A stretch of DNA of 64,000 nucleotides from Clostridiales bacterium (GTDB lineage: Bacteria; Bacillota; Desulfotomaculia; Desulfotomaculales; VENG01). Both the position numbers and the translations under genes were made by a program. The notes beneath the pieces were generated by a model. It made no database searches. It worked only from the letters and a program-made list of their open reading frames with translations, and was not told where the DNA came from. Of the stretch, positions 62,932 through 64,000 are shown piece after piece; the first letter of the stretch is position 1, and every line of letters begins with the position of its first letter. The stretch spans positions 62,001 through 126,000 of the forward strand of contig JADQBQ010000021.1 of NCBI GenBank assembly GCA_016278505.1, given 5' to 3'.

Positions 62932-64000
62932 TTAAGCTTTAGCCAGTTCTACAACTTTTTGCGCTGCTTCATGCATTACTTTATAGGCCTCAACGCCATT
63001 CTCACTTAAAATCTTAAGAGCTTCTTCTTCGTTGGTGCCGACCATGCGTATCACTACCGGGACAGGAATTTCCCTGGATTTTTTAACCTGGATAAACGCG
63101 TTGGCAACGTCATCGCACCTGGTAATGCCCCCAAAAATGTTAATAAAAACAGCCTTAGGTTTGTTTGCCAGGAGCAGCTCAAGTGCTTGCGCGGTTTCTT
63201 CCATACCGGTACCGCCGCCAGCGTCTAAAAAGTTTGCCGGGGAACCTCCGTAGTAAGAAATGGTATCCAATGTCCCCATCGCCATGCCAGCACCGTTGGC
63301 CATAATGGCAATGTCTCCACCCAATTCCACAAATGCTAATCCTAGTTCGTGCGCCTTCTTTTCAGTTTCTGTGCGCTCTTCAACCACAGGTGCTTCCTTT
63401 TGCCTAAATAAAGCATCATCGTCAATGGTCACTTTGGAGTCGGCGGCAATCAATCTCTCACCACTGATTACCAACGGGTTAATCTCTACCAGCTCGGCAT
63501 CCTTTTCGTGGAACATCTTAACCAAGCCGGCCATAAGTTTATTAGCTTCTTTAGCCAATGCCCCGGTAAGTCCCAAGCGGCGGGCAGTTTCCCTGCCTAA
63601 ATATGGACTAAAGCCTACCAGCGGGTCAATATGCTTCTTCATTATTTTTTCTTCAGCAACATCTTCAATCTCCATGCCGCCATCAGCTGAAGCAATAATT
63701 ACCGGCATTTTAGCAGCAGTGTCTACAGTTATCGACAGATATAATTCCTTGTCAATTTGAATTTTCTCTTCTACCAATAAAGCATCAACTTTATAACCCT
63801 GAACTGTCATGCCCAAGATTTCTTTAGCGGCAGCACTGGCCTCTTCAGCATTGTCGGCAAACTTAATACCGCCACCTTTACCCCTTTTACCTGATAAAAC
63901 CTGGGACTTAACAACCACTGTACTTCCGATTTCTTGGGCAACCTTGGCAGCTTCTTCCGGAGAAGTCACAACTCTACCTTTGGGTACCGTGACGCCATAC
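62932..64000 (-). CDS. sucC: Succinyl-CoA ligase, beta subunit (5' end outside the window)
   Basis: At least 355 codons of the ATP-grasp subunit; the frame runs off the window at 64000. The first visible residues, YGVTVPKGRVVTSPEEAAKVAQ, correspond to about residue 15 of the usual protein, so only some 14 residues are missing. Other landmarks: VVKSQVLSGKRGKGGGIKFA, VEINPLVISGERLIAADSKV, and GGDIAIMANGAGMAMGTLD, LDAGGGTGMEETAQAL. A GTG at 63969 is an internal Val, not the start. First visible gene of the cluster; its promoter lies outside. Confidence 0.94.
   Translation of the reverse strand, partial: YGVTVPKGRVVTSPEEAAKVAQEIGSTVVVKSQVLSGKRGKGGGIKFADNAEEASAAAKEILGMTVQGYKVDALLVEEKIQIDKELYLSITVDTAAKMPVIIASADGGMEIEDVAEEKIMKKHIDPLVGFSPYLGRETARRLGLTGALAKEANKLMAGLVKMFHEKDAELVEINPLVISGERLIAADSKVTIDDDALFRQKEAPVVEERTETEKKAHELGLAFVELGGDIAIMANGAGMAMGTLDTISYYGGSPANFLDAGGGTGMEETAQALELLLANKPKAVFINIFGGITRCDDVANAFIQVKKSREIPVPVVIRMVGTNEEEALKILSENGVEAYKVMHEAAQKVVELAKA

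Overview
The window reads as chromosome of an anaerobic, low-to-mid GC Gram-positive bacterium, most likely a Desulfotomaculum/Pelotomaculum-type Peptococcaceae. This is inferred from strong AGGAGG ribosome sites with frequent GTG/TTG starts, a methylmalonyl-CoA gene cluster of the kind found in propionate oxidisers, a glycyl-radical enzyme, sigma-54 regulators, and UPF0182 and UPF0316 proteins. No phage, complete insertion sequence or CRISPR array is visible.

Layout. 1-2070: 4-alpha-glucanotransferase (minus). 2.5-18.1 kb: mostly housekeeping genes on the plus strand (tRNA-Trp on minus, ddl, deoC, a GalT-like protein, a small zinc-ribbon protein, UPF0182, an alpha/beta hydrolase, phosphofructokinase, radical SAM, GT4 glycosyltransferase, ferritin-like, UPF0316, MATE, a monooxygenase-like protein, an Fe-S reductase). 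18.1-18.65 kb: a patch of degenerate repeats, then an RQC-minor-like protein. 19.4-33 kb: an imino-acid catabolic region. A sigma-54 activator diverges from a bifunctional proline/P5C dehydrogenase. It is followed by a five-gene branched-chain-amino-acid-type ABC transporter and a glycyl-radical enzyme with its activase. The radical enzyme carries the active-site residues of trans-4-hydroxy-L-proline dehydratase (HypD). The genes suggest uptake of hydroxyproline (or proline), dehydration to P5C and oxidation to glutamate.

33-44 kb: an EnvC-like M23 peptidase and ftsX sit beside a truncated ftsE. Next come an FtsI-type penicillin-binding protein and a copper module (csoR-copA with a CsoR-type operator) bracketed by two Met/Gly-rich exported proteins, then an NhaC-type antiporter. 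A decayed copy of putA follows. The ftsE and putA remnants lie at the two edges of this segment.

44.2-54 kb: a second sigma-54 activator (CBS-PAS-AAA-HTH), then a textbook -24/-12 promoter and a beta-oxidation operon (thiolase, 3-hydroxyacyl-CoA dehydrogenase, two acyl-CoA ligases, acyl-CoA dehydrogenase, enoyl-CoA hydratase). 54.7-64 kb (minus): a methylmalonyl-CoA cluster running sucC (cut by the window end), sucD, both mutase subunits, epimerase, 12S carboxyltransferase, a 71-residue protein, biotin carrier, malate dehydrogenase and 5S carboxyltransferase. Together these interconvert propionyl-CoA, methylmalonyl-CoA, succinyl-CoA and oxaloacetate/pyruvate. Beta-oxidation of odd-chain acids would feed this cluster.
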